DNA of 64,000 bases from the NCBI GenBank assembly GCA_023078555.1, contig CM041204.1:778923-842922 (forward strand). The letters run 5' to 3'. The DNA is from Ulva prolifera. Taxonomy: Eukaryota > Chlorophyta > Ulvophyceae > Ulvales > Ulvaceae. Positions 39,340 to 50,749 of this stretch are shown piece after piece. Position 1 is the first letter of the stretch. Each line of letters opens with the position of its first letter. Below the pieces are notes generated by a model, which made no database searches, was not told where the DNA came from, and saw only the letters and a list, made by a program, of their open reading frames with translations. Both the position numbers and the translations under genes were made by a program.

Positions 39340-40666
39340 ATGATTCGTTACCACAGATCTTGTCTGGGGCTTTCTTCGCTATGGCGTTGGTATGGATCGG
39401 CCTTCCCGAGATCGCTTCCACTGAGTCTGACAGCCACAGTGGTTGCTGTGTGTCTAAGCATCTATGCCGAGGCTGAGCTTCGCTCAGTATGGCCTGGAGG
39501 GGCGATGTACCTGGCATTCGTGCTGGTTGTTGGCTTTGCTCTGTTGCTGCGGTGCGATGTCCCCTGCTAGCCAACAAGCGCTGACCCGGCACAGTGTGGA
39601 TCACGTATGTTCCTGAATTTTCTTTTGCAGTCAACTGAACGCGCTCGAAGGTGCCCGACCTGTTGTTATGGCCATGCATCGCGCATGCCAACATAGTTTC
39701 CAGCTCTCCGGCATGTCAGACTCAGGATTGTGGCATTGGCAGCAGCCGGTGCTCAACTGCGCCCAATTTATGATATGACGTGGATTACTTATGTCCTGCA
39801 TGATCGGATAATGAGAGACGTGCTCGATCGCGGCAGCGACCGCCTTCCGCACGCCACGGCAGTCATCCGTGCGTGCTGCATAGATACTTGTGCCAGCCGC
39901 ATGTAGCAATAATAATTCGTTCAACATGCTGCTGCTTTGTTTGCAGGTTAGATGCAGGTTACAGGCGTTACTGTACGACCACAAAGCATCTCCAGCAATT
40001 CACAGGCAAGCTGGTCGAGGCCACCGCGCAGGCGCTGACGTGCGACCTGTACAGCCAACACGATGGCTCGCAGCTTCAGGTCCAGCAGTCGCATGCCAGG
40101 TTCTTGGATACTTTCATTCACCTTGGCAGCCTGCTGCATGCGGTGGCCCTGGCGAGGCTTCGGGATGACTGCAACATGGAGAACATTACTGTGCGTCACT
40201 GCTTACTTACTGCTGTCCCTGCCGTTGGTAGTCACATAGATGTTCATGGCATACATCTGGTAGGCACACTCGTGCCCTGTGCGGGCCGGGGGCGTGCCTG
40301 CACAGGCACAGCCAAACTGCTACATTACAAGATGCTGTGCAGCCACATAAATCAGATCTCCCGCATTTGTGGCACCATCGTTAGTCTGTTACAGGTTCAC
40401 AATTCCTGCAGCCCAGCCCCAGCAGTCAACCTGCGAGGTAGTCACGTCCAGGGCAGATCCACTGAGCAACATGGTGAGGCACACGAGGCCTCCTCCCCCA
40501 CTGTCAGGGACTCTTCCGCCGTGCTGCATGATGGCAAGCACATCGATGAGTCGTATGCAGCGAGAAGCACCTGCTGCTGCCCTGCGGGCCAGTGCATGCC
40601 TCTGCAGAGGCACTGTGCGTCTCGGTCCCTCTTCCTCTACCTCTTCTTCCATGCAGCACACATGCC

Positions 40667-40700
<34 letters not shown>

Positions 40701-43700
40701 ACCCCCCTCCCCAGCAACATAGCTACCAGTACCCGTGATGCAGAGCCGTGATTTACATCTCATCACACATCGGCACCGCGGTTTGCATACACTGTCTGCC
40801 ATGCGCACTAACCACTCCATGCAATGAAGGCCGAGGCACAGGCTGTAGAATCGCCCATAGCTTCGGGCGTCACTGCTCGCCACGACGTCCCCCAGTGCGC
40901 ATCTTCGCCTTGTGCAGGGCTTTTCCCTCAGAGGCAGGGCGCCATCAACGCGGCGCTGCCGCTGCCGGTGATTGCCGGCATCACGCAGGCGGAGGGCACC
41001 GCGCTCGGCGCGCAGGCGACCGTCGGCCAGGCGCCGCCGTCGCTGAACATCGCCGTGCACGGCTGCGTCCTCTCAGACGGTGCGTCTCCGCGCTGCAGGC
41101 GTCGATCGAGGCTCCTGCGACCTCGCGGGTGCACGCCCCCCCACAACACGTTGCCATGTGAGCTTCCGGCATGGTGCTACACCTGGCAGATTTGAAGCTG
41201 TGCGCCACAGCACACACGGAAACTTCCAGGTTCAGCACTATGTTGGCCGTGCCGGAAGCTCACGTCACGCCGGGGTGTGGGGGCACAGCACCTGCACCTG
41301 CCAGGTGGGGGTCCGTGTCTGACCTCTCCACGACATCTCGCGTCCCTGCGACCCGCGAGACACGTGCTGCTGCGCGCGTGGACGCCACCCCTACGGACGA
41401 GCTGACCCTGATGAGCTCAGCGCTGCCACTCCACACACACAGCGTGGCTGGCCTGCATCCGCCGACAGCCGCCTCAGTCACTGACATCGCCAGTTCCAGG
41501 GGTCTCACCGATATGCGCGAGCCACGGCGGACAGCGGAGCCGGGCTGCCGCCTTCCCCCGGCGGGCTGTCGCCTTCCCCCGGCGCATGCGGCGGCAGTGG
41601 CAGGGCGACAGCGCAGCACGCTGATGCGGTGGTGGCAGGCTGCAGGGAACTACGCGCCGGCGCCGACGGAGCGGTGCGACACGGTGCACACATGGCTGCA
41701 GCACCACCTCGCGGAGCGCCTGCAGGCGGCGCGCGGCGGCCGCCACCCGCCGCTGCTCGCCGAGGCGTACGCGGCCCTGGCCGGCGCGATGAACAGCTAC
41801 GAGCTCTGCCGGTGCAACCCCCCCCCCCCCCCCCCCCCCCCCCCCTGCCCTGGCTTCCTTACACTTGCTCTTGTTCAAGTCAATGGTGTTGTAATATGGT
41901 CATGGTTACTCAGAGTAAAACAGTAATTATCATTGTTAGTTCATGTAGTCATTTTTGCTGGGTGCTGATCTGTGATGGCCTGTCCTGCACCGCAGCTGAC
42001 CACACAACACACACTGAGCCCCTGAGCTGAGTGGACTCGAGGCGCGTGACTGCTCCTGCACATACACCTCAGTACCAGCCTCTGTACGTCCGAGCTGTGA
42101 CTGTGAACGTGCCTGTGCTAGTAGTGATGCACTGTGGCCCTTGTGCACACGCATCACAGCCTTGCCCTTGCACTCCATGTGTCACCCAGCTACCCGCTCT
42201 CCAGGGGCAAGTTCAGTCTGTACTTCTGCTATCCATTGGGATATCACACCTGGCATGCTCAGCTGAGGCAGCTGCCTTGGCCCAGCTAGGTACATTGCAG
42301 TCCTCCCAGTGCCCAGTCTTTCCACCCAGACACAACCCAGCATCATACAGCAGTGACTCCTGTTATTATTTGCAGCAGCACAGCTTACAGACCAGCATGT
42401 TGGGTGTTTAGTGTCTGAGGCTGCAGACTTGGTGATGGTGTGGTCAGTCAATGGGGCTCATGCAGAGCAGCCCCAGCATCAGGCATCCTGCTGCAGTCAG
42501 AAATATCGGAGGCTGTGAGGGTCGGCGCAGTCATGCATGAGGATGATTACAGAGTGACCTGGTTGTGATGTGTCACAGCAGGTCAGTGGATGACATACTC
42601 ACTGTGCATCCCTGCCTCCTCACAAATCACTCACTGTCTGTCCTCCAGACATCTTAGACTCGCATGTGTGCATTATCACAGTCTGGCATCCTGCTCTTCC
42701 ACAAACATGTGTGTGGCAGGACATGGGTCAGGATGCCTGGGCCTGGCTGCCATGTGTCTGCAGACTTGGGCCTTGCCACTCTGCCAGCTGTCCCAGCACT
42801 GCCTTCCAGCAGCTTCCTAACCTCCCTCAAAATGTGAAATCTTCCAAGCAGTGAGTTGGTGTGTCTCTCAGTGTATTGGTGTCAAGCCCTGGTGGTACCT
42901 GCAAGGAGGTTGACTGAAGGCCTCTGCAGCTGAGCAGATCACCTAACATTGATCATGACTAGCAAGCGCATGCATATCTTCACACGCACCAACTGCATCT
43001 GCTTCCAACTGCATCTGCTTCGGTGCCAGCTAGCAATCCTGTTCGGGCACTCAGTGTCACTGTGCTGGGAAGGCCATGCAGTTGCGCGCTCCGTGTCAGC
43101 ATGATAGCTCAAGGGTATCCAAAGACGTTTTCACGCCTGCCTGCCTGCGCGCCGGGCAACCTCAATCACCCTGCAACCACACGTGTCTCTGTTCTCTCCC
43201 CTGGTCTCTTGTCATGTGTGTGATTTACGGTCTTTCCGATCAGCCTTGTTCAATCTGTTCCATTGGCAGATTCGTGCCAAGCAATGGACTGTGGTCATGC
43301 ACACCCGCACCTGCCATAACAGCCCACTCACCCACCCAGCCACGCATGCGCTCCACCTGTAGCACACATTCAGGCGGTAGTCCTTCGCCATGTGGTGCAT
43401 GTTTCGCCGGACGCCTTTCCAGCACCCGATGCTCATTTCATCGCTGTCAACCTGCTTCTGAAGGCATCGCATGACCCTTGCCACGGTGCAGCACGGCCAC
43501 CGAGGCGCCGCCCCCGTTCGCGTGGGCGCAGGCCGCGGCGCTGCTGCTGCTCCTCCTCGCCGCCCTCACCCCCTGCGCCGCGGCCGCGCACCTGCGCCAC
43601 CCCGCGCTCGCCGGCGCGCTCACCTTTGCGCTCGTCAGCTGCCTCGCGATGATGCATGAGGTGGCGCGGGACCTCGAGGCCCCCTTCCGCGGCGACCCCC

Positions 43701-46700
43701 ACCAGCTGCCGCTCGCGCAGGCGCAGTACCGCCTCAACGAGCGCCTGCTGGCCGTCGCGCTCACGCGCCGCCCGGGGGCCTTCACCGACGACCGCCAGCT
43801 CACGCCGCCCACCTTTCGCCCCTCCGGCATGGTACGTGCCCCGGCTTTGTGCACAAGCTTCATGAGAGAACATGTGGTGGTTTTCTGTGGACCAGGATGT
43901 GCTGTCATGCATTCGTGATGTGATGGCCTGCAACCGGCTGCGTGAGGTCGCGCTGCGGAGCGGTGTGTTGCTGCCATTCGCACGGTTGTTTTGGCAGACA
44001 GCGGCTGCTGCTGTTGCAGGCGGGGCGGCTTTGTGTGGGTGTGCGTGCGCGGGCACCACCTTGTGTAAGGCTGCCACCGCTGCTGCTACCACCCGGTGAC
44101 AGTCTGCACAGGCGTATGTGCGCTTACTGAGCAATCGACCACCGCAAATGTATCGAGTGGAGAGTCCTAGGCAGCACTCACGCAGACTTGCCTCTGCTGC
44201 CGCATCCATCCCTGTGGGCTGCGTCTCACTCGCCTTCCTCTGCAGGGCCAGGACCAGTCCATCCACGCCCCGACCAGCATGTCCCTCGGCAGCGTGCCGC
44301 CGCCGCTCTCCCTCACCGGCGCCTCCGAGCGCGCCCCCAACCTCATCAGCCCCGGCCGCGCCGTGCCTGCCTTCTCGTACGCGCCCGGAAACCCTGTCCA
44401 CCCGTCCCTCTCCTCCACCCTGGAGGCGCGGCTCGCGCACTGGGGGGCCACGCAGGTGGCAAGCGCGGCCGGGTCGCTCGAGGCGACGCTCGCGCGCGGC
44501 CCGGTTGGCCTCGGCCTCGGCAAGCCGACGGCGGAGGCCGCACCCCCACCGCTGCCGCTGCCGCAGGCGGGGCCGTCCGCGGTCGGCGGCGCCGGGTTGC
44601 CGCCCACCGGCGACAGCGCCAAGGTGCGTGGCAGCGTCGCCGACGGCCTCACGCGGGGCGGCCGCATCTCCAACTACTCCTCCAGGGTCCCGCGACCAGT
44701 TGAAGGGTTCTCGAACGTCGTCAGGGTTCCGTCGGTGCGACACTGTGTCAATCGAAATGTACTCCAGCTTTTGCTACCATGTGGCACATTTGCACCCCCC
44801 AAGCACTGTCCACAAGTAGGCCACATGACGGCTCTGGTGTCAGCTCGCTGGCCCATATTCCATGCTACAGGCGGGTGTGTCCTGGAACAGCCGCTCCCCC
44901 TGCCTCAGCACAGGCGGTACAGCGCACTCCGGTTCAGCGGTGTCTGGCACACCTGGGATCCGCAACGTCGACATGTGCAACGAGGGATGCGCGCAGCGGC
45001 AGCAACGGCAGCGCCTGCCGTCACACGCTCGTGTTGTGCAGGCTGGGTCGTGGCCGTACGCGCCGCCGCAGGACTTCACCGAGGCCCCCCGCATCGATGC
45101 ATACGGCGCCATCCACCCGGCTCTCGCCACGCCGGCCAGGAAGGCCGCCGCCCCGGCGACCGCGCCCCTGACCCCCGTCGGCACCTCTGCTCCGGCAGCC
45201 TCCCACCGGCGGCCGTACACCGTCGGCGACTGGACACCGTCCCCCCCCAGCAACTCCCCTCCCGGCGGCGGCACGCCGACCGGCGGGACCCCCGGCAAGG
45301 GTGGAGGTGTGGCCGCAGAGCCCGCGGCGATGCTCGCGGCTGCGGTCGGCGCGGGGTCCGCGTGGGCAGCCGGTGCCGCAGCGCGCAGCGGCCGCGCCGC
45401 GGTCGTCCGGCTACCGCCAATCCCGGCCTCAAACTCCGGCGGGAGCGCGACGGCGGACAGCGGCCACATCGCGGGGGAGTCTGCGCTGCTGGAGCAGGCG
45501 CGGGACGGGCTCGGGGCGACGGCTGTGGCCACCCGTGGCGGCGCCAGCAGCGCCGCCCTCGCAGACAGCTCACTGCGGCTGCGACAGTATGTGCGCTCCT
45601 TTGCTGCCTACCAATGCGGCTCCACCCATGAATGACAACAAATGATATGTTTGGTAGCGCGGCTTCAGGTGCATGCAGGGGCTAAAATCTGGGCCCCTGA
45701 TACAAACGCCGACTAGCTAGCTCTGTCTGGCACCTGGCTGCATATGTGTGTGCATGGCACTGTCAGCAAAGTACGCAGTTCTGGGGGACAATGCCTTGGG
45801 GTCGGGTTGTGTGTGCATGCAGGGGCCTGTGAATGCATGCGGATAGGTTCACACTGGCTCCGGTGCGTGCGGTGTTGTGTCAACAGAATCATGGATTGGG
45901 ATCAGGTTTCCAGGTGAAGGTGGTGCTGCACTGGCCTGCCCCACCCCTGCCTCATCCTGTTGACTGTTGTGTGCCACAGTCCAAGCTCACCTGTGGCTGG
46001 GATGGCTGTCAGTAGCTGCACTTCCTACCAGTCAGAGATGGGAGATACCTTTTGTCTCTGCAATGGTCAAGTTTAATGAGTCGGTTCATGGACAGTTGAG
46101 GTTTGCGCCCTGGCTCCATGTGGACATATTTCTTGAGCCGGCACTCACAGCAGAAGGGCAAGCACTGAATGACAGTGTCCACATCACCTAATACCTGCAA
46201 CGAAGCATGTTTGAAGCATGTTTGAAGCATGTTTGCGTCTGAGCCAGGGGCGCACTGTGCAAGCTTGGCCTTGTGAGTCAGTGCTAGTGAGTACCTCTCT
46301 TCCACTCCAACCTCTTGTGCCCAGACCTCACAATCAAGCCACTCAGGTGCCAAACTTGATACCATCACTCACAGACTCTGTCATGCACCCGATGCTGGGA
46401 CCGGCCAGTGCCAGCAGCAGCATGCAGCAGCATGAGGTGTCCCGGCAACCTGTCCCCCTGCAGCCGATGGTATGTGCTGAATCTCTGCCATGCGTGTGTT
46501 GACGCTCTACCAGTCAGAGGCCAGACCTCTGGGGACTCGAGCCTAGCTGCATCACAGGCCACACTTTGTGCTGTGCCGTTCAGGTCGGGCAAGCGTCGGT
46601 GATGTCGTCGTCCTCCTCCTCCCTCATGCGCCCTGGCACCGGCCCCTTTGCCAGCGGCCGCATGACCCCGGAGCCGAGCCTCCCGCACATCAAAGCCGCC

Positions 46701-48653
46701 GCAACCTCTGCCGCAGGCGCCCTGCCGACGCCCGCACAGCACGCAGGGCCCCCTCCCGCCGCCCATGTCCCCCTGACAGGCAGCCCGTTTGTCGCCGCGG
46801 CCGCCGCATCACTCGCGACGATCGGAGTCCACCGCGGCTCCGGATCCACCACGATCACCGACTCGCTGCCCCTCCGCCATGAATCCGAGTCCTCCCGGCG
46901 CTCCATGCACGCGCAGGAGGACACGACAGCGTCGTGGGACACGACCCGCATGGCCGGGACCAAGGCGTCCGCGCGGCAGCCGCTGCGCGCGACGCGGGGA
47001 GGCAGCGCGCTCACGCTCGCGCTCTCACCGGCAACCGCCGGGGAGCCGCTTGGCAGCGGGCCCCTCAGCGCGCGGCTTACGGCGCTGCCGCTGCCGCCGC
47101 AGCCGCCGCTGTCCGCGATCGAGGAGCCCGCCTCCCGCGGCCCCACCGGCCCCTCTCACCCCGGGTCCTCCACCAACCCCTCCTCAATGCACCTGGGGCC
47201 CGCCCGAGCGGCGTCTCGCAGCGACCCGCCCGCGGCCCCTGTCGCTTCTGCTGATGCTGACAGCGCGCAGGGGGATTCCTCGGACGACTCGGTGTATCGC
47301 TCAAGTAGTTCCCACTCGTCAAACCACATGTACGATGAGCCGAAGCGGACGGCGGCCGTTGGGGTGCGGGGGAAGCACCGCCGGACGTCGTCACGTGCGT
47401 CGACGCCAGTCATGTACGAGCTGGAGACGGTGCTCGGCGGGACGACCACGATCGCGACGCAGCCGGGCTCCTTCCTCCAGCCCCTCGGCGGTCCCCCGGG
47501 CAATCTATCCAACGCCGGCAGCACCGCAGCCACCGAGGCAGAGTGCCCACGGCGCAGCGGGCTCGGCACGTCGGAGGACCGCAAGGCGGCGGCACCGCGG
47601 GCGGCGCGCGGCGAGCAGCGCAGCGCAGCCCCGGCCCACGTGTTTGCGCCGCCGGCGGCCTCTGCGCATGCGGCATCCGAGCAGGCCAGTGCCTCAAGCA
47701 CGGCGGCGGCAGTGGTGCCTGCTGCCGCGCGGTCGTTTGCGCGGAACCTGTCTGCCGCGCGTGCGGCGTCAGCCAATGCGCCGGGACGGGCCCGGGCAGC
47801 CGGCGCGGCAGAGGTGCCCAGGAGCAGCGACGGGAAGAAGCGGAAACAGAGGAAGCAGCAGCAGCGGCCGATGCTGATGTCGAGCACGCTGGGCCTCAAC
47901 ACCCGTGACTCGATCTACTGCATGGGGCCGGAGTCGGGCACCCCAACGCACCGCAGTCAGCAGGGGGTACGCACGCATCCTGCGGCTGATCCTGATCAAG
48001 ATGCACACATGTATGCGTGTTTGGCGACTCTGCCGTAGGAAGTAACCCGTACGTACCGGCATCGGTAGACATGGCGTTGTACTACACCGTTTGTAGTTTG
48101 TGCCGCCTTGGCGGTGGTAGACGTTCGCGCGGGCTATGGTTGTGCACGTGTTCTTGTATGCATGCTGGGGCCCTTCAGCGCAGCGTACGCTGTGCGGCCA
48201 CAACTCGCGCCTACAGGCCGCCTTGGGGCATGTTTGCCGAGACAGTCCTACAAGGTCATTTGGGCACAGGCAGATAGCACTGCAGGAGTGGTGCGTGTCT
48301 GCCGGCAATGTCCATGGCTGGTGCATGGGTGTACAGCTGCATGATGCATGGGTGTACAGCTGCATGATGCATGGGTGTGCAGCTGCATTATGCATGGGTG
48401 TGCAGCTGTGGCCCGCGGGTTCCATCGTCGTCCTGCCAGCCATGTGCCGCCTGTTCTGTGCTGACGCTGCGGGAGGTGCAGGCGTCGAATTCAGGCAACA
48501 CTCCAGCGGCTGGCAGCGCATCATTCCAATAAGTCCCGCTGGCGTGTGGCCCCGCTGGCATCCGGCGCCTTTACGGCCCGCACAGCAGCCGTCGCCCCTC
48601 AGCCTGCGATGGTGCCCCCCTCCCCGTGGGCCATGCAGCCGTTGCTGCCTTAG
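39340..48653 (+). CDS. bestrophin-like anion channel protein with ~870-aa disordered tail
   Basis: Ten exons: 39340-39551, 39947-40190, 40932-41079, 41646-41811, 43492-43831, 44246-44623, 45042-45586, 46325-46469, 46584-47966, 48495-48653. All phases agree, giving 1239 aa. The first ~370 residues are bestrophin-like (RFP-TM family): RWYGSAFPRSLP near the start, LLLRLDAGYRRY (66-77), SLLHAVALARLRDD (132-145), PLPVIAGITQAE, then EAPPPFAWAQ (261-270), two hydrophobic segments (271-311) and EVARDLEAPFRGDPHQLPL (313-331). Bestrophins are pentameric chloride/bicarbonate channels; membrane location here is not evident. The remaining ~870 residues are Ser/Ala/Pro-rich with no domain seen, ending in a basic KKRKQRKQQQRP patch before a last short exon. 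Donors are mostly GTGCGT/GTGCGA/GTACGT. An in-frame alternative donor at 44687 would add 21 residues. The start is the first ATG of the exon; an earlier exon is possible. Confidence 0.8.
40669..40700 (+). repeat. poly-C tract, 32 nt
   Basis: Uninterrupted C run inside intron 2 of the bestrophin-like gene. Identity with repeat copy 1 ends four bases into this run. Confidence 0.95.
41818..41845 (+). repeat. poly-C tract, 28 nt
   Basis: Uninterrupted C run beginning six bases inside intron 4 of the bestrophin-like gene (donor GTGCAA at 41812). An unspliced reading would give a spurious poly-proline extension. Confidence 0.95.
46202..46234 (+). repeat. 11-bp tandem repeat, three units
   Basis: GAAGCATGTTT three times in tandem, in intron 7 of the bestrophin-like gene, about 90 nt before the acceptor of exon 8. 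Confidence 0.85.
48322..48408 (+). repeat. 23-bp tandem repeat, nearly four units
   Basis: The unit starts TGCATGGGTGTACAGCTG; units 3 and 4 carry GTGCAG instead of GTACAG. It lies in the last intron of the bestrophin-like gene, just upstream of its final exon. Confidence 0.9.
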
Positions 48654-50749
48654 AGGCGGGGCCAAGACAGGGCTTCTTCCTCACGCCCAAGAACCTCAAC
48701 GCCACTGAGGGGGGCGCCAGGCAGCCAGGTTTGTCCTTCGCGGGCGCCCTCCGCCCTCTGCGGAAGGCCCGCATGCATGCACGGGAAGCTGCAGATGTAG
48801 TGGGGGGGCGGTACACGTGCCATCGGATGAATCATCACCCAGAGCCCCTGTGCATGATGCACTCGGCATCTCAGGCCTGTGCCAGCTGTGCTGGAGCAGC
48901 ACCGAGGCTGCCTCAGTGAGGCGATCAAGGCGGGACGCCGCGTGTGCCTGGCCACGCCCGGGGAGGTTCACATGCTGGGTTGACATGACACAATCTGAGG
49001 CCAGGTAGAGCTGAATCGCAGACCTAGCGGTGCCCACTGCTTCCAGTCGATCAGGCTGGCTCGGGACGGCCAGTGGCGGAGTTAGGAAGGTATGCCTGGC
49101 GTGGCAGTGGCAAGATGCAGGCGAAAAGCACTGAGAGCTCTTGTAGGACCATACAGGGCCTGTACTGTGAGTGCATGCATGTACATGTGCGACCGCGGTC
49201 CCGCACGGCTGCTCATAGCAAGGCTGGGAGGGTGGTCATGCTTGGTCATCCAGGCCGCATTAGATGTGTGAATTGACCGGCTGACTGACTGGCTGAATTG
49301 TGAAAGGGGGGGGCTGTGATGATCGTGTGATGTGGCACTAGGTGCGGAACAGGTAGGTGGTGCGTGCAGCAAACAAAAATTAATATAGCAGCGGGAGCAC
49401 TACCGCCGATGATGGCTACAGCGCTCTTCAAAAGCAACATGGAGAATGTAGCAGAGGTGCAGTGTATCCTGGAGGTCATATAGAGTGGGCAACATGCTGC
49501 TTACGTGCAGAATGAACGGGGCCATGCTGATAGTGGCACGGCAGCAGCCTCGGTGAGTAGAGATGGTCGAAAAAGAATACCAAGCACGTTGCCAGGGCAG
49601 GCTTGATGGTGCAGTGATGTGCCGCAGCAGCCTGTTGCAGAATGTGTGGATGCCATGAGGCAGATGGCGGAACGAAGGAGCATGCTCGCTCCTGGCACAG
49701 GCAGGCGTCCCTGCGAGGGGAGCGTCCATCCTGGCTGTCTTTGGTTGCATGATTATCGTGTGTGTGAATATCTGTGTTAGATGAACATGAAGAATGTCAT
49801 GTCAGTCAGGTGATGACTTGTGTTGGACATGCTGGTGTCCAGAGGACCAGCCAGGTTAGGAATGTGGTTGCTCATGAGTACGATAACATGCACTATAGAG
49901 CTATGTATCGTTCATTTCAGCTTACCGATCATCCACATGTGCCCTGCCTGCGGTGATTCGAGTGTGCGATGATTGCGTTGGAAGATTTGCTGGGATGCCT
50001 ACATGAGCATTATCAATTCGCTCCAGTGCATGGCAGTTCAGGCTTGCAGCAGACACGGTTACTACATCTGCCTCGCAGCTTGAATTAACATCCTCGAGAT
50101 GACTAGCTGCAAATCAACGCCCGTCTTCTTGACGCAGTGCTGAATTGCGCTTGAGCTCGCGACAGCCTCAACTTATGCGAAGCACTGCAGAGGGGATTTA
50201 CGATGCACGACCCTGGGGTTGACCGATAAGCAGTACACATCACATAAGCGAGTCTGCATCAACCTGCGGACGCACGCCCGACTGCTTCAAGAAGAAAACC
50301 TGCTGTCCACCCCCAGCGGCTCGAAAACCACGGCGAAACAGTCACAGATCTATCAATAAGTCGTTTAAAGGGCATCAGGTGAACCATAGTACGGCTGCGA
50401 AAATCGTCTAATTAATTACAGAGGCAGCCTGTGCGTGTAATCCGACATCTTCCCACCTAGTGTCAGTGTCCACCGCAACCATGCATGCATCCATCAGCGG
50501 CGATCATCATTGCATCACGACGGCCACTCAAACTGACTCGGCCACGCATCGTTGGCGGCTTGCCAAGCTTGTAGCACGTAGCAGAACACCCGGTTTTCAG
50601 ACGCGGCAGCAAGGCGTGCCAGCTGTCGTATCCACAACGTTCTCACAGTCACAGTGCATGCTGTTAAGTATGGCAACAATCCGAAAAAATGAAAAAAAAA
50701 TTGTAAATAGCGGCCGAAGAACGGCAAAGCGGCTGCCTGTACTCGCCTT
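48654..50749. other. 2.1-kb convergent intergenic region
   Basis: Lies between the stop codons of the bestrophin-like gene (plus) and the SMP-C2 gene (minus). It should hold both 3' UTRs and poly(A) sites. No additional coding frame, RNA gene or element was recognised; an A/T-rich run with AAAAAAAAATTGTAA sits at 50692-50706. Confidence 0.6.

Larger units (their letters stand above)
24659..40672 (+). repeat. 16-kb identical direct repeat, copy 2
   Basis: Second copy of the block at 1-16014, same orientation, separated from it by 8.6 kb (16015-24658). Its left flank ends in CTTAACTACT just before the repeated TCTGGTCACT. Its right end falls at the start of the poly-C tract 40669-40700, inside an intron of the bestrophin-like gene. 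This copy is the one in which that gene is complete. Confidence 0.97.

Noticed and set aside
41629..41926. Poly-proline tail on the fourth bestrophin exon
   Set aside because: The proline codons are the intronic poly-C run read past the GTGCAA donor at 41812; the next exon joins in phase at 43492.
44862..45041. In-frame 5' extension of bestrophin exon 7 starting at an ATG at 44862
   Set aside because: Phase and the CTTGTTGTGCAG-type acceptor favour entry at 45042; the upstream part has intron-like composition.
48136..48708. 190-codon frame over the 23-bp repeat, read as a separate gene
   Set aside because: It crosses the last bestrophin intron and exon in the wrong frame; the exon 48495-48653 fits the phase of exon 9.
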